The notes under the pieces were generated by a model. It worked only from the letters and a program-made list of their open reading frames with translations. It made no database searches and had not been told where the DNA came from. A stretch of 42,883 nucleotides of DNA, taken from positions 1 to 42,883 of the forward strand of contig JBHGBF010000013.1 of NCBI GenBank assembly GCA_041946865.1, read 5' to 3'. Origin of the DNA: RPQK01 sp041946865 (lineage in GTDB: Bacteria > Acidobacteriota > UBA6911 > RPQK01). Both the position numbers and the translations under genes were made by a program. Below are positions 32,374 through 40,767 of the stretch, one piece after another (within the stretch, counting starts at the first letter, position 1; every line of letters begins with the position of its first letter).

Positions 32374-34815
32374 GTGAGTTCCACTCTTTCCCGGACTGTG
32401 GCCGTGCTGGCCCTGAGTGTGGTGCTTTCCGATTTTGTCGTCGGTGCGTCGCCGCAGCAGTTCACGTTGGAGACCGCCCTTCGCCGGCTTTGGGACCTTT
32501 CCGAGATGCCGGTTCTACGCTGCGAAAAATTGCGGATGGCATCCAGCGGCGCCGTTTACCCAGGCGCCAAAGACCGGTCCGAATTCCTGTATCGTGACAG
32601 CAATGGCGATTATGTGCTCTTCGATGCCGCCGGGCCAGGCTGCCTGGTCCGATACTGGTCCGCACTAGTCGAGGAGGGGACGCGAATCCGGTTCTACTTC
32701 GACGGAAGCACTCGCCCCCAGATCGATATGCCGCTCAAGGAGATGTTCACCGGACAGACGTACCCCTGGCTGGCACCTCTCGTCGGAAACCCGAAGACCT
32801 CGAGCGGCGGGTCTTTCAGCTACCTGCCCATGCCTTTTGCCAAAGGCTGTAAAGTGGCCCTGGATCGCGTTCCTTCCTTTTACCAGATTGAGGCCCTTCA
32901 GCTCGGTGACGCTGAAGTGGAGACCTTCGATCTCCAACGCGTGGAGAGATACCGGCCTGCGGTGGAGAAGGCCGCCACCCAACTGCAGCCTGCTCCTGCG
33001 GGACCTGACGGGCCGGCGGCGCTGGCCACGGCGCGCCTGCTTCCGGGCCAGACTTGCACGCTTCTTGAAATGGCCGGTCCAGCTGTGATCACCGAAGTCA
33101 GATTGGACCTGGCGCCGTATCAGCCCGAGCTGCTCAGAAAGGTCTTGATCCGAGGTTTCTGGGAGGATGAAAAGCAGCCAAGCGTCTGGTCGCCGCTCGG
33201 CGATTTCTTCGTGAATGCCTTCCAGAAGGTCGACTTTACTGCCCTGCCGATCGCATCGACCGAGACAGGATTCCTTTGTCGTTTCCCCATGCCTTTCGAA
33301 CGCGCTGGCCGGCTGGAAATTGTGAATGAAGCCGACCAGCCGCTGACCCTGCGCTATCGGGTCTCCCACCGGCGTCTCGAGCGCTTTCCGGAAGACTGGG
33401 GCCGGTTCCACGTGCGTTGGGGCCGAGTCGAAACCCGGCTGGGCGAGTACGTCCGCCTGCTTGAATCAACAGGAACCGGAAAGTTTGTGGGGATGACGTT
33501 AAACGCCCAAGGGATAACCCCATGGATGCTTGAAGGGGACGAGGTGGCTTGGGTGGATGGAGAGCTGATGCCGTCTATCCACGGCACCGGGACTGAGGAT
33601 TACTTCAATGCCGCCTGGTATTTCCAGGGAGGACCGTTTCATCTCGCGTTTCACGGCGCCCCGATGCTGGAATTGCGCCCGTCGCCGGGCCAGCCGGTCC
33701 GCGCTTCGCTCTACCGGTTTCATCTGTTGGACCCGATATTCTTTCAGGAGCGGATAAGACTTTTGTTGGAGCACGGCCAGGAGAATTCCATGCAGGGGAG
33801 CGATTATTCCTTTGCTGTCTTTTTCTATCAGCGTCAGCCCTATCGCGGCCCTGTCCGAGACCATCCGGCGGGCGATCGGCTAACTGAGAACTCGCCTGTT
33901 CTGAAGTACCTTTCACGCTTCCAACCCTGGCAGGAGGCGGTCAATAAGAAGGACCGGGCTCGTATTATCAGCCTGGGACGTGGATTGCTCGCGGATTTCC
34001 AACAAGAGGGGACCCTGAACCGGGTTCGCTACTTCACCGGCAAGGCCTTGTTCGAGGCCGGGCGAGTCAGTGAGGCTGTCGATGTCTGGAGATCCGCGCA
34101 GGATTATTTTGGGATAGATCACTGGCACACCAGGCTGTGCAAGACTGTGGCTTGGTTATACGGCGGACGCCAGGGACCTCCCCCCCGCAGTCTGCTCAAT
34201 GTTGCCCGACTCAATGAAGCTCAGATCCCAGGCCATTTCGATCCCTGCGTCTGGCGACACTTGCCTGTCGCCACAGATTTCAGTCCCGGCTTTCCGGATC
34301 CTTATTATGACTTGGCCGCCGATATCCAGACCGAGGTTAAGGTGGCGTATGATCGTGAGAACCTGTACCTCCAAGCGGTCTGTTGGGAACCCCAGCTTCC
34401 GGACCTGAGGATCAATGAGGGGCCTGCCACGAAATTCGATCAGAAAGAAGATGCCCTGGTTGTCTGCCTGGACACCGGTCCCAGTTTCGAGGATTACCTC
34501 CTGATCAATATCAATGCCAAGGGCCGAATTGCTTCGGGTCTGGCCAAGGGCAATGATGTCTGGTCGGGCAAAAAACCCTTGCAGGGTCTGGCAGGTCACG
34601 AGTCAGTCGTCACTCTTGGGTCCGACCACTGGAAGGTGGAGTTGAAGCTGCCGCTGGCCGAGGTGGGGCTGGCCGGAGACCTCTCCGAGCGGATCATCGG
34701 TCTCGGGCTGATTCGGGTTCGAAACGCCGGCCGCGGCGAGCCGGAAGTGACAAAGTGGGGACGAGGACTCGTTCCTTCGCTCCCGACCGAATTTGGCCTG
34801 GCCCGTTTTGAGTGA
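32374..34815 (+). CDS. Exported DUF2961 (GH172-like) protein with C-terminal CBM9/DOMON-like domain
   Basis: The start is GTG 32374 with AGGAGG 5 nt upstream; the 813-residue product has a Sec signal (VAVLALSVVLSDFVVGAS). Residues ~20-205 and ~205-510 are two halves of a DUF2961 module; the second has the core WMLEGDEVAWVDGE followed by PSIHGTGTEDYF. The Glu of LEGDE and the Glu of GTED are 21 positions apart, agreeing with the catalytic Glu pair I recall for GH172. A helical linker (~510-600) leads into a ~200-residue beta-sandwich resembling CBM9/DOMON sugar-binding domains (VAYDRENLYLQAVCWEP, DALVVCLDTGPS). It ends the 25519-34815 operon. A family-based prediction is release of furanose sugars that the upstream YtfQ-like transporter takes up. 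Confidence 0.88.
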   Translation: MSSTLSRTVAVLALSVVLSDFVVGASPQQFTLETALRRLWDLSEMPVLRCEKLRMASSGAVYPGAKDRSEFLYRDSNGDYVLFDAAGPGCLVRYWSALVEEGTRIRFYFDGSTRPQIDMPLKEMFTGQTYPWLAPLVGNPKTSSGGSFSYLPMPFAKGCKVALDRVPSFYQIEALQLGDAEVETFDLQRVERYRPAVEKAATQLQPAPAGPDGPAALATARLLPGQTCTLLEMAGPAVITEVRLDLAPYQPELLRKVLIRGFWEDEKQPSVWSPLGDFFVNAFQKVDFTALPIASTETGFLCRFPMPFERAGRLEIVNEADQPLTLRYRVSHRRLERFPEDWGRFHVRWGRVETRLGEYVRLLESTGTGKFVGMTLNAQGITPWMLEGDEVAWVDGELMPSIHGTGTEDYFNAAWYFQGGPFHLAFHGAPMLELRPSPGQPVRASLYRFHLLDPIFFQERIRLLLEHGQENSMQGSDYSFAVFFYQRQPYRGPVRDHPAGDRLTENSPVLKYLSRFQPWQEAVNKKDRARIISLGRGLLADFQQEGTLNRVRYFTGKALFEAGRVSEAVDVWRSAQDYFGIDHWHTRLCKTVAWLYGGRQGPPPRSLLNVARLNEAQIPGHFDPCVWRHLPVATDFSPGFPDPYYDLAADIQTEVKVAYDRENLYLQAVCWEPQLPDLRINEGPATKFDQKEDALVVCLDTGPSFEDYLLININAKGRIASGLAKGNDVWSGKKPLQGLAGHESVVTLGSDHWKVELKLPLAEVGLAGDLSERIIGLGLIRVRNAGRGEPEVTKWGRGLVPSLPTEFGLARFE

Positions 34816-34817
34816 AA

Positions 34818-34873
34818 GTAGGTCCGGCAGTCTTGCCGGACCTCTTCTGGTCCGGCAAGACTGCCGGACCTAC
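34818..34873. terminator. Perfect 25-bp hairpin (C-family) between convergent genes
   Basis: Arms 34818-34842 and 34849-34873 pair perfectly with a 6-nt loop. Each arm contains a smaller palindrome GTCCGGCA-GTCT-TGCCGGAC. It begins 3 nt after the DUF2961 stop and ends 17 nt before the sulfatase stop, so it can act for both converging transcripts. There is no T-tract. A single-arm copy recurs at 41448-41475. Confidence 0.75.
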
Positions 34874-34890
34874 GGTTGCCGGGGGCAAGA

Positions 34891-36414
34891 TCAACCCAGT
34901 TTTTCCTGTTTCCGGGTGAGGAAACGGGGGGTCTTGACGCGGCCGGCGGGACGTTGATTCTTACCCTGTCGTGATCCGTCGCCCAGGTCTTCTCTGGCCT
35001 CCTCCAGGAGACTCTGAAGCCGTTCCACCACTTGCGGGAATTGATCGGCCAGGTTCGTCTGTTCTGCCGGATCCTGCGAGAGGTCATACAAGCGCAAGGG
35101 CAGTTCGGTCGCGCCGTCTTCAACCACCGGGAACTCGACCTTCCGAGGAACGTGCAACTTCCATTTGCCTGCCCTCACCGCCTGGAGTTGGTCCCGCGCA
35201 TAATAGAAAAGAGCCCTGCGGGGAGACGGGGCGCAGGCGCTGAGCACCGGCCAGATGTCCACTCCGTCTATGATGCGATCGCTCCTTAGTTGAGCGCCCG
35301 CGAGTTTTGCGAAGGTGGGGAGCAAATCCAGGGTGGAAGTGAGTTCGTCACAAACTCGTCCTGCCTCCAAGCGGCCGGGCCAACGGACGATACAGGGCAC
35401 TCTCATCCCACCTTCGCGTGTGCTCCCCTTTCCACCACGCAGCGGACCTGTGCTTTTCACGCGAGATCCTTCCGCGCCGTTGTCGGAAGTAAACAGGACC
35501 AGAGTCTGTTCGTCGATCCCCTGGCTCATCAATGCCTTCATGATTTCTCCTACCGACCAGTCGAGCTCCTCAATAGCATCTCCGTAGGCGCCGTTGGCTG
35601 ACTTGCCGGCGAAGGGCGGGGAAGCGGCAACCGGTACATGCGGCATGGTATGAGCCAGGTAAAGAAAGAAGGGACGGTCACGGTGATTCTCAATGAAACG
35701 GATGGCCTCCTCGGTATACCGTTTAGTCAGCAGCGCCTGCTCAGGCTCTTCCTCGATCACTGTTTCCCCACGAAGCAGAGGCAGGGGAGGGAAGCTTTGC
35801 CGCTTGTTTCCTATCCACATGTCGTTCGAGTAAGGGAGACCGAAGTAGGAGTCGAATCCCTGCCTGGTCGGCAGGAATTCAGGCTGATCCCCCAGATGCC
35901 ATTTGCCAATCGCGGCCGTGGCATAGCCCGCCTGTTTCAACACCTCCGCGATGGTCACTTCTGCGGGATTAAGGCCGGTAGATGAACCAGGGAACAACAC
36001 CCACCTCTGTTCTTCGTCCTGGTGCAGGTTGACACGCCGGGGGTAACAGCCAGTCATCAGGCTCGCCCGCGAGGGACTGCAGACACCGCTGGCGGAGTAG
36101 AAACTGGTGAGTCGGATGCCCTCGGCTGCCATTCGGTCCAGATGCGGCGTTCTGTGCCTGGTCGCGCCGAAGCAGCCTACATCGCCATACCCCATGTCAT
36201 CGGCCAGGATGATGATCAGGTTGGGAGGCCTCGGATCACGCCCTCTGCTCGTAGAACGGGTAGAACCGGTGGACGCTACGAACAGCAGTAGCCCGGTTAG
36301 CAAGACCGATAGAGTCAATCGCCGCTTACCCAAGCCGCCGTGCGGTCTGCTCGGCCCTAGGTCAAGCTGTCCACTCTGTCCACTTCTGCCACTCTGTCGC
36401 CTTATCCTACTCAT
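34891..36414 (-). CDS. Exported type I sulfatase (arylsulfatase A-like)
   Basis: This 507-residue sulfatase is distinct from the one at 6961-8397. The N-terminus has a basic stretch then a Sec-type hydrophobic segment (LTLSVLLTGLLLFVASTG, residues 33-50). The metal-binding IIILADDMGYGDVG follows, then the maturation motif CSPSR with Cys112 as the formylglycine precursor, and later LFTSDNGAEG. It contains the full N-terminal catalytic domain and C-terminal subdomain. The ATG at 36412-36414 overlaps the end of the cytochrome/TPR gene by 8 nt, behind GGGGGG, so the two are translationally coupled. Sulfate removal from a glycan is the usual job in glycan-degradation loci. The substrate is undetermined. 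Confidence 0.92.
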   Translation of the reverse strand: MSRIRRQSGRSGQSGQLDLGPSRPHGGLGKRRLTLSVLLTGLLLFVASTGSTRSTSRGRDPRPPNLIIILADDMGYGDVGCFGATRHRTPHLDRMAAEGIRLTSFYSASGVCSPSRASLMTGCYPRRVNLHQDEEQRWVLFPGSSTGLNPAEVTIAEVLKQAGYATAAIGKWHLGDQPEFLPTRQGFDSYFGLPYSNDMWIGNKRQSFPPLPLLRGETVIEEEPEQALLTKRYTEEAIRFIENHRDRPFFLYLAHTMPHVPVAASPPFAGKSANGAYGDAIEELDWSVGEIMKALMSQGIDEQTLVLFTSDNGAEGSRVKSTGPLRGGKGSTREGGMRVPCIVRWPGRLEAGRVCDELTSTLDLLPTFAKLAGAQLRSDRIIDGVDIWPVLSACAPSPRRALFYYARDQLQAVRAGKWKLHVPRKVEFPVVEDGATELPLRLYDLSQDPAEQTNLADQFPQVVERLQSLLEEAREDLGDGSRQGKNQRPAGRVKTPRFLTRKQEKLG

Positions 36415-38770
36415 TCCCCCCTTCTCTCAGCTTGCTCTCCAAAAACAGTCGCTGCTGTGGATCCAGCCGACCCAAACGAGTTGCGGCGGAATAAACGTCC
36501 CGCGCCTTGTGTTTCTGGCCCTGACTTTCGTAGCTCTCCGCAAGCAGCAAATAGGCGTCGATATATTCGGGGTGCCTTCTGATGATCTCCTGCAGAACCC
36601 GCTCCGTTTCCTTCATCCTCCCCGCTTCCCGGAGATAAAACGCGACGGTATAGCCGTAACGGGGCTCCTGCGGGCGCAAGGAGGCGGCCCGGCGGCACCA
36701 ATACAGAGCGCCTGCCTCATCCCCCTTGCCGGCTAACAGAGCTCCGAGGTTATAAGCCGCTTCGGGCATTGACGGGTCAGTCTTCAGAGCGTCCCTCAGC
36801 AGCTTTTCGGCCTGATCGATTTGACCTTTCTCAGCCATCAGCAGAGCCAGGTTAAACTGTGCTGCCGAGTTATTCGGGTCGATTCCCAGGGCCCGTCGCA
36901 GCGCGCTTTCAGCGGCATCATTGTCGCTCAACCGGGCGCAGGCGATAGACAAGTTCACCCAGGACATCGAACTGTCAGGTCGAAGCCGGGTAGCTCGCTC
37001 GAATGCCAGCCTTGCCTTATGGGGTTGTGAACGGTCCAGCCAGAAGTTGCCGAGCAGGTTGTTCATTGCCCAGTCGTCCGGTCGGGTCTGCAGGGCCGCT
37101 TCGAGCTCATTCCACGCCGCTTCCACCTGGCGCCGGCTCGCCTCGGGGATCAAATCGGCGGGGTAGGGCGCCAAAGCCATCCCGGCCCGAATGCGAACCA
37201 GCCTTACGTCATCGCCGGTGGCCCGAAACAGGGCTTCACGGATTTCCGGGGCTGCCACACCGCCGCGTAACCCTGTCGCTGCCGCGGAACGGACAAGCGG
37301 AGAAGGATCATCCAGCGCAGCCAGCAGAACCGGCCATTTGCGGTCGTCCGGGCAGCTGACCAGGAGCCGGATGAGCGAAGTGACGAAGATCTCCTCGCGA
37401 TCCTGGGAGGCTAAGTATTCGAGCATCTGTGGGAGTCTAGACCAGTCCTGCTGGCGAGCGGCCGCGACCAGCCGGGCCTGCTTGAGCAGCGGCGCCTGGT
37501 AATCACGCTTGTGCCAGAGCCGGACGTGTCGGTCGGCCCATTGCGGAGTCTTGTCCGAATGACACGAGTTGCAGGCATTGGGCGACTTAAACTCTATGGT
37601 GGCGGCCGGAGACGGGGGTCTCATCGAATGATCGCTTCGCCGCATGAGCGCGAATTCCGTCATCGGCATATGACAGCGAATGCAAATGCTGCCCTCGCTG
37701 TCAGCTGGATGATGTGTGTGCGAGGAAGGGGTTTTGACCTTGTCTTCGTGACACGGCAGACAAGCCTCGTTGGCTTTTTCCCTTTCCCGAAAGCGATAGC
37801 GCCCACTCGAAGTGTGACATTTGATGCAGTCCAACCGGCCCGAGGTGGCACAGGCGCTCATTCTCCAACTCGTCAGGGTGTAGTTTTCGCCCAGGTCCCG
37901 CCCGTCAGGGTAAAAGTCAGGATGCTCGAGGGTGGCGAGATCAAAATGGTCGAAAAATTGTTCTTTCGGTGAAAACTTCGTGGTGATGGGGACGGCTTTC
38001 GCATGGCAAGAACCACAGATGTCGTTGTTTTCTTCGACGGTACAGCGTGACAGGGCGATCAGCTGCGGGTCGTCCACACTTTGGCCCGGTTCGACCTGTT
38101 GGTACAGGCGGACATGCTCCGCACCGGGACCGTGGCAAGTTTCACAGCTGATCCCGGGCTCCGTCCAAGTGGTGCGGTAGCTGTCACTGTTCGGATCATA
38201 GTTGTGCGACACCTGACTGACATGACACCCGTAACAGGAGGTGTTGAAGGTCAGGAGGCGGTCGGTCCAATGAAGCGGCGCATCGACCATGTCGCCCGAC
38301 GGAAAGTGCCGCACCATGCTTTCGGTCGTGTTGACCCACGATCTGGTGCGCACATGATAAGCGAGGGGAAGGACCTGGAGGCGCCCCCTGTCCAGGGGGG
38401 TGAGAAAATAGAAGACGTTCTTGCCACCTAAAGCATATTCGATCGGGTATTGCTTCTCGCTCTCATCGCCCCGTTCCAGGATCCAACCCTTAGTGTCGGA
38501 GATCAACGCCTGATAGTAGAAATCTCCGATCTTGACTTGCTCGGAGTGAGCGGACAGACTTTTTTTCAGAAAGCTGGAGTTTACCGGTTGCATGGCAAGG
38601 CCGTGAAAAGAAGTCGACCATAGGTGGTAAAAGGTCTGGTGACAGTCTCGACAAGCGCCGGAACCTGCGAGGTCGGAGGTTGCCGTCCTGAGCGATCGCC
38701 AAATCAGCCAGCCGATTACGGCCGTCGCGATCGCCAGCGCAATCGCACAAAACACTTTTGTCTTCCGCAT
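36407..38770 (-). CDS. Membrane-anchored octaheme cytochrome c with HEAT and TPR repeats
   Basis: The 787-residue protein starts at ATG 38768-38770 with an N-terminal membrane anchor (VFCAIALAIATAVIGWLIW). I count eight CxxCH haem-binding motifs: CRDCH (residue 40), CYGCH, CETCH, CGSCH, CIKCH, CLPCH, CIRCH and CNSCH. A HEAT-like stretch follows (LAALDDPSPLVRSAAATGLRG region), then four to five TPRs to the C-terminus. The order resembles cytochrome c554/NrfA-like multihaem proteins fused to TPRs that are common in Acidobacteriota and Planctomycetota. These have no well-established function; periplasmic electron transfer or scaffolding is likely. No cytochrome maturation genes are in the window. 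It is coupled to the sulfatase gene, an unusual partnership. An upstream gap of 235 nt separates it from the divergent GntR gene. Confidence 0.9.
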   Translation of the reverse strand: MRKTKVFCAIALAIATAVIGWLIWRSLRTATSDLAGSGACRDCHQTFYHLWSTSFHGLAMQPVNSSFLKKSLSAHSEQVKIGDFYYQALISDTKGWILERGDESEKQYPIEYALGGKNVFYFLTPLDRGRLQVLPLAYHVRTRSWVNTTESMVRHFPSGDMVDAPLHWTDRLLTFNTSCYGCHVSQVSHNYDPNSDSYRTTWTEPGISCETCHGPGAEHVRLYQQVEPGQSVDDPQLIALSRCTVEENNDICGSCHAKAVPITTKFSPKEQFFDHFDLATLEHPDFYPDGRDLGENYTLTSWRMSACATSGRLDCIKCHTSSGRYRFREREKANEACLPCHEDKVKTPSSHTHHPADSEGSICIRCHMPMTEFALMRRSDHSMRPPSPAATIEFKSPNACNSCHSDKTPQWADRHVRLWHKRDYQAPLLKQARLVAAARQQDWSRLPQMLEYLASQDREEIFVTSLIRLLVSCPDDRKWPVLLAALDDPSPLVRSAAATGLRGGVAAPEIREALFRATGDDVRLVRIRAGMALAPYPADLIPEASRRQVEAAWNELEAALQTRPDDWAMNNLLGNFWLDRSQPHKARLAFERATRLRPDSSMSWVNLSIACARLSDNDAAESALRRALGIDPNNSAAQFNLALLMAEKGQIDQAEKLLRDALKTDPSMPEAAYNLGALLAGKGDEAGALYWCRRAASLRPQEPRYGYTVAFYLREAGRMKETERVLQEIIRRHPEYIDAYLLLAESYESQGQKHKARDVYSAATRLGRLDPQQRLFLESKLREGGNE

Positions 38771-38984
38771 CCCTCATGCCCCTTTTTGATTACGATCCGA
38801 TGCCAACCGTGCCCCTGCTCAGTATCCTACACGAAACATGGAAGGATTCGGTTGTCGGGTTCGCTTTCTCTCTCGCTTGCTGGCAGGCAGAACGCTTCGG
38901 TCCCGGCGTAGACTCCCTCGGCTGTACAATAAGTATTGAATTTTTCCCCGCTTTGCTCTTAAGTGTTTACGGAACATATTGTTT

Positions 38985-38996
38985 TTAGCTAGCTAA
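38985..38996. promoter_or_regulatory. Perfect palindrome TTAGCTAGCTAA before the GntR gene
   Basis: This 12-bp perfect palindrome ends 9 nt before ATG 39006, abutting the AGAGGAA ribosome-binding site, a typical position for autorepression. It shares the TAGCTA core with the TGNTAGCTANCA sites at 13732, 19859 and 25420. Confidence 0.55.
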
Positions 38997-39005
38997 GAGG
39001 AATTT

Positions 39006-39731
39006 ATGGGCACATACGAGTTGCCAAGTGTGAAACAAGGACTGATACGTGACGATGTTCTTTCATCCCTTCGGGCCGCCATCCTGGATCGGAGCTATCG
39101 GCCAGGCGAACATCTGATCGAGACGGAGCTAGCGAGGCAGTTCGGCACGAGCCGCGGCCCCGTTCGGGATGCCATCAAAGAGCTCGCCCAGGAAGGTCTG
39201 GTTACGATTCAGGCTCACCGCGGAGCGGTCGTCGCCACTTTTTCGCCGGAAGATATTCTAGAGATCTCCGAGCTGCGGATTCTACTGGAAGGCTACGCAA
39301 CGAGACTGGCTTCCGAGAATGCCAGCGCCGAAGATCTGGCGCTTCTCGAAACCAAGTACGGAGAGATGCAGTCGTTGGCAGATGCGGGAGACCTGAAGAG
39401 ACTTGTGGAAAAAGACATCGATTTCCACCGCGAGGTCTGCCGCCTTTCGAGAAATGGCCGGCTGCTCAAGCTTTGGTCATCCCTGGCCTCCCAGATCCGC
39501 CTTTTCCTGGTCCTCACCGATCAGGTCTACTTCACACCTCAGGAAATCGTCGAAACGCACCGTCCGATCCTGGAAGCTATGCACCGAAAAGACCACACGG
39601 GCGCCGAAAAGGAGATCAAGCTTCATCTCGCCCAGGCGGCGGAAACTATCGTTCGCGGTATGCGGGAGCAGGAACAGCCGGTTCAGGAACCGAAGACGGT
39701 TATGGCCGCCGGCCAAGGCCAGCTGAGTTGA
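39006..39731 (+). CDS. GntR-family transcriptional regulator, FadR/FCD subfamily
   Basis: The 241-residue protein starts at ATG 39006 with AGAGGAA upstream. Residues ~12-75 are a GntR winged helix (YRPGEHLIETELARQFGTSRGPVRDAIKEL in two helices, then GLVTIQAHRGAVVA as the wing). The rest is an all-helical FCD effector domain with likely metal-binding Asp/His residues (KDIDFHREVCRLS, VETHRPILEAM). FCD-type GntR proteins sense organic acids, sugar acids or similar metabolites and usually repress. The palindrome TTAGCTAGCTAA at 38985-38996 lies against its ribosome-binding site, suggesting autoregulation. It converges with a second GntR gene. It is the leading candidate regulator for the TAGCTA sites elsewhere in the window. 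Confidence 0.93.
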   Translation: MGTYELPSVKQGLIRDDVLSSLRAAILDRSYRPGEHLIETELARQFGTSRGPVRDAIKELAQEGLVTIQAHRGAVVATFSPEDILEISELRILLEGYATRLASENASAEDLALLETKYGEMQSLADAGDLKRLVEKDIDFHREVCRLSRNGRLLKLWSSLASQIRLFLVLTDQVYFTPQEIVETHRPILEAMHRKDHTGAEKEIKLHLAQAAETIVRGMREQEQPVQEPKTVMAAGQGQLS

Positions 39732-39768
39732 GCCGCTGAGCCGAGGTGGTCGGATCCCCGAGGGAGCC

Positions 39769-40461
39769 TCACTGCACGGGGAGCAGAAGTGGCCGAACGA
39801 TCGCCCCGCATGTTTTGGCGTTCAGGAATGATCGACTTACATGTTCGGAAATAACGCGGGCGATCTCTTTCCTGTCGTTGGCTTTTACGGCGCGAACGAT
39901 GGCGCGGTGGTCGCAGCCTGGCGCATCTTTCAAGGTTGCGGCTGGAGGCAGGAGCTGTCCGAGGGCAAACATCGGAACCGTAAGGGAATCAAGCACGCCG
40001 TACAAGACACTGTTACCGGCGTAGCGCCAGAGCAGACGATGAAACGCGAGGTCTGCCTTCCGAAATGACTGGGGAGTATCGAGTTGGGAACGCTCGTCGA
40101 GGGCTCGGGCGCAACCTTCCAGCTGCTCTGCTTCCGCCTGAGATATCCTGCCGGCCGCCTCTACGGCCGCCGCACTTTCGAGAAGCGCGTAAACGCTCGC
40201 TCTTTCCTGCAACGCTTCGTCGGTGAGCTGAACCACGCTCGTCCCCCGGTTTGGAATCCTGACCACGAGACCTTCCCGCTCCAGGCTCAATAATGCCTCG
40301 CGAACGCTGGTCTGGCTTACGCGAAGATCCTGCATCAGCTGGGATTCCAGAAGGGGGTCTCCGGGCAGCAGCCTACCCGTGAATATGGCTTCTCGTATGA
40401 CTTCAGCCGCTCGAAAACTGATTGAGGCCCCACGTGTACGAGGAGAGTTGCGTACATCCAT
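39769..40461 (-). CDS. Second GntR-family regulator, FadR/FCD subfamily
   Basis: The start is placed at ATG 40459-40461, 7 nt after AGGCGG, giving 230 residues; a longer frame to 40503 has no ribosome-binding site. The winged helix spans about residues 12-75 (LLPGDPLLESQLMQDLRVSQ, then SVREALLSLEREGLVVRIPN, with wing RGTSVVQLTD). The FCD domain follows (ADLAFHRLLWRYAGNSVLYG; CDHRAIVRAVKANDRKEIA). It is similar in architecture but clearly diverged from the 39006-39731 protein, so the pair are not recent duplicates. The genes converge with a 37-nt gap. Two TAGCTA palindromes lie in its upstream region (40564-40597). Confidence 0.92.
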   Translation of the reverse strand: MDVRNSPRTRGASISFRAAEVIREAIFTGRLLPGDPLLESQLMQDLRVSQTSVREALLSLEREGLVVRIPNRGTSVVQLTDEALQERASVYALLESAAAVEAAGRISQAEAEQLEGCARALDERSQLDTPQSFRKADLAFHRLLWRYAGNSVLYGVLDSLTVPMFALGQLLPPAATLKDAPGCDHRAIVRAVKANDRKEIARVISEHVSRSFLNAKTCGAIVRPLLLPVQ

Positions 40462-40563
40462 AGTAGTCCGCCTGACGATTGCCTGCTGGCGCTCCCGGAC
40501 CATAGTAGCACCCGTTTCCCGATCTGTGGCAAGAACTGCTTTTCTGCCGATCCGCCGGCATCG

Positions 40564-40597
40564 CTAGCTAAGCTGGCAACCGGGTGCTAGCTAACCA
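40564..40597. promoter_or_regulatory. Two TAGCTA palindromes between GntR and the winged-helix paralogue
   Basis: CTAGCTAAG at 40564-40572 and TGCTAGCTAACCA at 40585-40597 lie about 100-135 nt upstream of the minus-strand GntR start. The second closely approaches TGGTTAGCTAACCA symmetry. Their centres are about 21-22 nt apart, two helical turns, so two dimers could bind one face. This is the control region shared by the GntR gene and the divergent coiled-coil/winged-helix gene. Confidence 0.5.
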
Positions 40598-40657
40598 ACT
40601 ATGGCGTATGCCCACTTCAGCCGAGGCAGCGAGCAAGCGCCGTTCTTGGATCGTTTA

Positions 40658-40702
40658 TCGATGTTAACAATCCTTTGACTTGCCGCAGTATTCGGCGATA
40701 CC
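40658..40702 (+). promoter_or_regulatory. ATCGATGTTAACA box and likely promoter of the winged-helix paralogue
   Basis: The box at 40658-40670 is followed after 6 nt (from GTTAAC) by TTGACT (40675-40680) as -35 and, 16 nt later, a poor -10 GATACC (40697-40702). The arrangement copies that at 3164-3217. A TTG inside the -35 is an apparent in-frame start of the next gene but is better read as promoter. Confidence 0.6.
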
Positions 40703-40767
40703 CTCTGCCGGTAGCCAAGGACGATCAGGAGGCGAGTACGTTACCGCATCAAGGCCAACCAACGGTC

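Noticed and set aside
40675..40767. A TTG start 93 nt upstream of ATG 40768 for the winged-helix paralogue
   Set aside because: The TTG forms part of the TTGACT -35 element directly after the ATCGATGTTAACA box, and the extension has no similarity to the paralogue.
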